Positions 49,721 through 52,188 of a stretch of DNA of 52,188 nucleotides are shown one piece after another. The stretch comes from Bacillus coahuilensis m4-4 (GTDB lineage: Bacteria; Bacillota; Bacilli; Bacillales; Bacillaceae_K). Numbering within the stretch: the stretch's first letter is position 1; each line of letters starts with the position of its first letter. Location: positions 83,725-135,912 of the forward strand of contig NZ_ABFU01000028.3 of assembly GCF_000171615.1 (NCBI RefSeq), written 5' to 3'. Under the pieces are notes generated by a model that ran no database searches, was not told the origin of the DNA, and saw only the letters and a list, made by a program, of their open reading frames with translations. Both the position numbers and the translations under genes were made by a program.

Positions 49721-49757
49721 TAGAAGGCTTGTTTATGTAGACAAGCCTTCTTTTTTT
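49721..49757 (+). terminator. Intrinsic terminator, overlaps the crtO end
   Basis: AGAAGGCTTGT pairs perfectly with ACAAGCCTTCT around TTATGTAG, followed by TTTTTTT on the plus strand. The crtO stop codon lies within the stem. Confidence 0.88.
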
Positions 49758-50220
49758 TGCATTCGAGTTTTACTATCAAGGATCCGAAGAAGTTTTAATC
49801 GGTTATAACGCTGTACTAGTATAAATGGAATATTTGCTCCAAACGCATAAAAGCACATAATTAAAGCGATAGTAAAATCAGTAAAGAAGAAAAAAGGGAG
49901 ACAGGGTAGTATTTGAAACCAATGCGATAACTCTGCTCGGTCTATTTCTATTTTTAGTTTGGTTTAATTTATCTTTTTTTAGTGCTGACAAGCGATTTCT
50001 TTTTTGTACCTTTTATAAAAAGACCTCCAGCATCTGGAATCCTGGACTTCCATTTATGAATGCTTAAATATTTTTCATAGAGGTGCTTATGATGTAATTC
50101 AAAGGGCGAGCTAGCTATCAGCCAATCAAAATGGATTAAGAACGATATATTCCATTTTGAAGACCACCAAGCTATACCTATTTGAACGATAATCCAATAG
50201 AGAATAAAAAGTAGAATCAT
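49733..50220 (-). CDS. crtO: Glycosyl carotenoid acyltransferase, CrtO-like (one frame break)
   Basis: About 162 residues after repairing a break in the T-run near 49977. The N terminus is a membrane segment (LFILYWIIVQIGIAWW). The middle has HLYEKYLSIHKWKSRIPDAGG. The end, FYAFGANIPFILVQRYNRLKLLRIL, matches S. aureus CrtO (165 residues), the acyltransferase that finishes staphyloxanthin. The start overlaps crtQ by ATGA. The substrate is inferred from the neighbour genes. Confidence 0.82.
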
Positions 50221-51276
50221 TTTATATCTTCACCATCTTTTCTTATGACAATGTTTCTACCTTTCCATGTAGCATTTTTCCTGATAAACGTAATGAATAA
50301 CGAATACAGAAAGGTCAGAAAAAAGAACAGAAGGTGAAAAGGGAATAGGAGCACAGAATAGAACTTTATATTAATGATATATTTTAACGTTCCATTTAAA
50401 ATCAATGCTACAAGTACATATCCTAAAAAGTAGGAGAAGGTGAGATTTTGTGCTAACTCAATCGTAAAGGTATATAGCAGAGAGATCCATAGAATAATTA
50501 CCATTAACAAAGACAAAGGAGTCATTATCGCTCCTTTTGAAAAGCTTTTTGCCCAGCCCCTCGTCATCTCACTTAGGGATGAGTACATTCTCATGTGTAA
50601 AATATTTTTTCCTACAAAGGCTTTTAACGTATATCCATTTTTTCTTGGCATATTGCAGTAAGCTTAAATTCTCAACGATTTCCGATTTTATTGATCGATG
50701 ACCACCTAAAGTAAAGTAGGTTTGTTTTGATATAACCATACATTGACCATAGCCTCCTAGAACCTCTCCCCATGCCTTTGTAGCACCAGAGGAAGCAGCA
50801 ACAATAAGATGGAAAAAGGATGATAAGCTTTCAATGAATGTTTTGGTTACATGATAGGGATGTATCGAGTATATAAGGTTAGGATGAAAAGGCAGAGTTT
50901 GGAGGGCACTACTCCCACGAGGGAACCAAGTATCCGCATCAACAAACACTAAAACATCCCCTTTAGCATGCTTAGCCCCATTCCAACACGCCCAAGACTT
51001 TCCTAACCAACCTGTCGGAAGAGGAGGGGTATCAATCACCACGACTCCATACTGTAAAGAAATTTCCTTTGTACAGTCTGTTGACTGATCATTTACTACA
51101 ATAATTTCAGTGAGCTTTGATTCTCCTAAAGAAGATAAAAGAGTTTCTATATTATTTTCTTCATTCCTTGCAGGAATAATAATGCTAATGCTTGTAGACT
51201 TTGGTGATGGGTCAATCTGATAAGAGATTCTCCAAAATAAATAAACATGTACTAGTATCAATAAAAATATAATCAT
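50217..51276 (-). CDS. crtQ: Carotenoid glycosyltransferase, CrtQ-like (one frame break)
   Basis: A family 2 glycosyltransferase of about 353 residues. An N-terminal membrane segment precedes SIIIPARNEENNIETLLSSL, IIVVNDQSTD and VLVFVDADTWF (the metal-binding DAD). GGYGQCMVISKQTYFTLGGH is the acceptor-side block. After a break near 50650 the C-terminal part has MYSSLSEMTRGWAKSF and several membrane segments. It is similar to S. aureus CrtQ, which glucosylates diaponeurosporenoate. Preceded by TAGGAGGTACAAT. Confidence 0.87.
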
Positions 51277-51343
51277 ATTGTACCTCCTAAAAATAATCTC
51301 AGCATCTCCAGCCTTACCCTAATTTATGCAGCGGATACAATCA

Positions 51344-51366
51344 GTTTTATTAAAAAGTGCTGGTAT
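51344..51366 (+). promoter_or_regulatory. Possible sigma-B-like promoter
   Basis: GTTTTA (51344-51349) and TGGTAT (51361-51366) resemble GTTTAA and GGGTAT, but the 11-base spacer is shorter than usual. It lies before the desaturase/oxygenase gene. Sigma-B controls the crt operon in S. aureus, which makes the site worth noting; evidence is weak. Confidence 0.25.
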
Positions 51367-51430
51367 AGAAATTCTTAGTAAGGAAATAATGGTATCTTGA
51401 TAAACTCTCATTAAGGAGGAACTTAACAAA

Positions 51431-52188
51431 TGAAATCAAATAAAAAAAGTGATCGTTATCGGTGGTGGGCTGGCGGGAATGTCAACAGCGATGCGCCTAG
51501 CAGATCAGTATGATGTAACAATCGTTGAAAAAGGTGAAAGATTGGGCGGGAAACTAAATAAAAGAAGTGGAAAGGGATATTCCTTTGACACAGGACCTTC
51601 CATTCTAACTATGCCTTGGGTTTTAGAAAAGCTTTTTGCTAGTGCAGGAAGAAACCTAGAAGATTATTTAACGATTAGTAGAGTAGAGCCTGGATGGAGA
51701 GCTTTTTATGAAGATGGCAAAACATTAGATATGTCTGCTGATTTACCAACCATGCTAGAAGAATTACGAAAAGTTTCGGAGTCAGATGCTAAGAATTTCT
51801 TACAGTATTTACAGTATACGAGTAAAATGTATGATCTATGTATGAAAAGCTTTTACAACAAATCTATTTCTGGCATTCAAGATTTAAGAGCGATTCATGA
51901 TGTTAGAGAATTACTACAAATGGATCCTTTGAAAACAATGGATCAATCAACAAAAAAATATTTTAAGAGTAAGCATGTTCAACAATTATTTAACTTTCTT
52001 ATTATGTACATAGGATCATCTCCCTATCATGCTCCTGCTATCCTTTCACAGCTTGCACATGTTCAGCTTGGTATTGGAGTTCATTATGTGCAAGGTGGTA
52101 TGTATGAAATTGCAAGAGCAATGGAGAAAGTGTTAAAAGAGAAAAATGTGAATTTGATTCTCGAGACGAAAGTTTCTAGAATCATGAC
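51431..52188 (+). CDS. crtP: Carotenoid desaturase/oxygenase, CrtP/CrtN-type (partial, one frame break)
   Basis: ATG 51431 follows AAGGAGG. One extra A near 51450 breaks the frame; repaired, it reads KKVIVIGGGLAGMSTAMRLAD (FAD-binding). GYSFDTGPSILTMPWVLEKLF, GWRAFYEDGKTLDM, LIMYIGSSPYHAPAIL and VHYVQGGMYEIARAMEK follow. The wording is nearer to S. aureus CrtP (oxygenase) than CrtN (desaturase), but the two are paralogues and I cannot be certain. The gene continues beyond the window end after about 250 residues. It diverges from crtQ. Confidence 0.82.

Overview
The window is about 52 kb of low-GC DNA from a spore-forming member of the Bacillaceae. Evidence for this is the AGGAGG-type ribosome binding sites, TTG/GTG starts, T-box, preQ1 and cobalamin riboswitches, a tricistronic gerABC operon, an Sda-type sporulation inhibitor, an RsbR paralogue and a YidC2 gene behind a MifM-like leader. 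Nothing in it looks like a prophage, plasmid, CRISPR array or complete insertion sequence. No rRNA or tRNA genes were recognised.

Layout. 1-650: three kinds of intergenic repeat. 652-1509: a GNAT acetyltransferase. 1550-8467: trp operon (trpEGDCFBA) behind two tandem tRNA-Trp T-boxes. 8586-8765: a tiny acidic lipoprotein. 8871-11444: a persulfide-handling operon (CoA-disulfide reductase/rhodanese, then TusA-DsrE) with two CsoR/CstR-like operators. 11539-13167: DUF2164, a membrane protein and a Bax-inhibitor-1 protein. 13291-15261: preQ1 riboswitch and queCDE. 15811-19877: odhAB. 20003-21746: small genes, sda and a DedA-like gene. 22040-24829: a MoxR/VWA pair. 25109-26182: MifM-like leader and yidC2 (minus strand). 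26324-27052: two fluoride channel subunits. 27064-28323: DUF1033 and an RsbR paralogue. 28385-32147: gerABC (minus). 32271-33066: small genes including a ydjO-type cold-inducible gene with a hairpin leader. 33156-38883: a flavodoxin-fold protein, a YkpA-type ABC-F ATPase, a GGDEF protein and a MutS2-like protein without Smr. 38941-39551: a fatty-acid hydroxylase-type protein. 39590-47426: cobalamin riboswitch and a B12 uptake/salvage operon (btuFC, btuD-cbiZ, cobU, cobS, cobC, a second CobU-like gene, pduO-type adenosyltransferase, cblT, cblS). 47530-49536: cvfB, an MBL hydrolase and DUF2188. 49733-52188: a C30 carotenoid cluster (crtO, crtQ, and a crtP/crtN-type gene cut by the window end).

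The B12 operon forms a coherent route. BtuFCD imports corrinoids, CbiZ opens cobinamides to cobyric acid, CobU activates cobinamide, CblT/CblS take up and phosphorylate alpha-ribazole, CobS joins the halves, CobC dephosphorylates and the PduO-type enzyme adenosylates. The carotenoid genes resemble the glycosyl and acyl finishing steps of staphyloxanthin-type pigments.

A dominant technical feature is about fifty reading-frame breaks in otherwise well conserved genes, roughly one per kilobase. Nearly every one I examined can be repaired by one base in a homopolymer run. I read these as sequencing or assembly errors, so I annotate such genes as single full-length CDSs and note the breaks. One break is different: an in-frame TGA exactly inside the GGEEF motif of the diguanylate cyclase. 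The most interesting regulatory find is the MifM-like arrest-peptide leader in front of yidC2.
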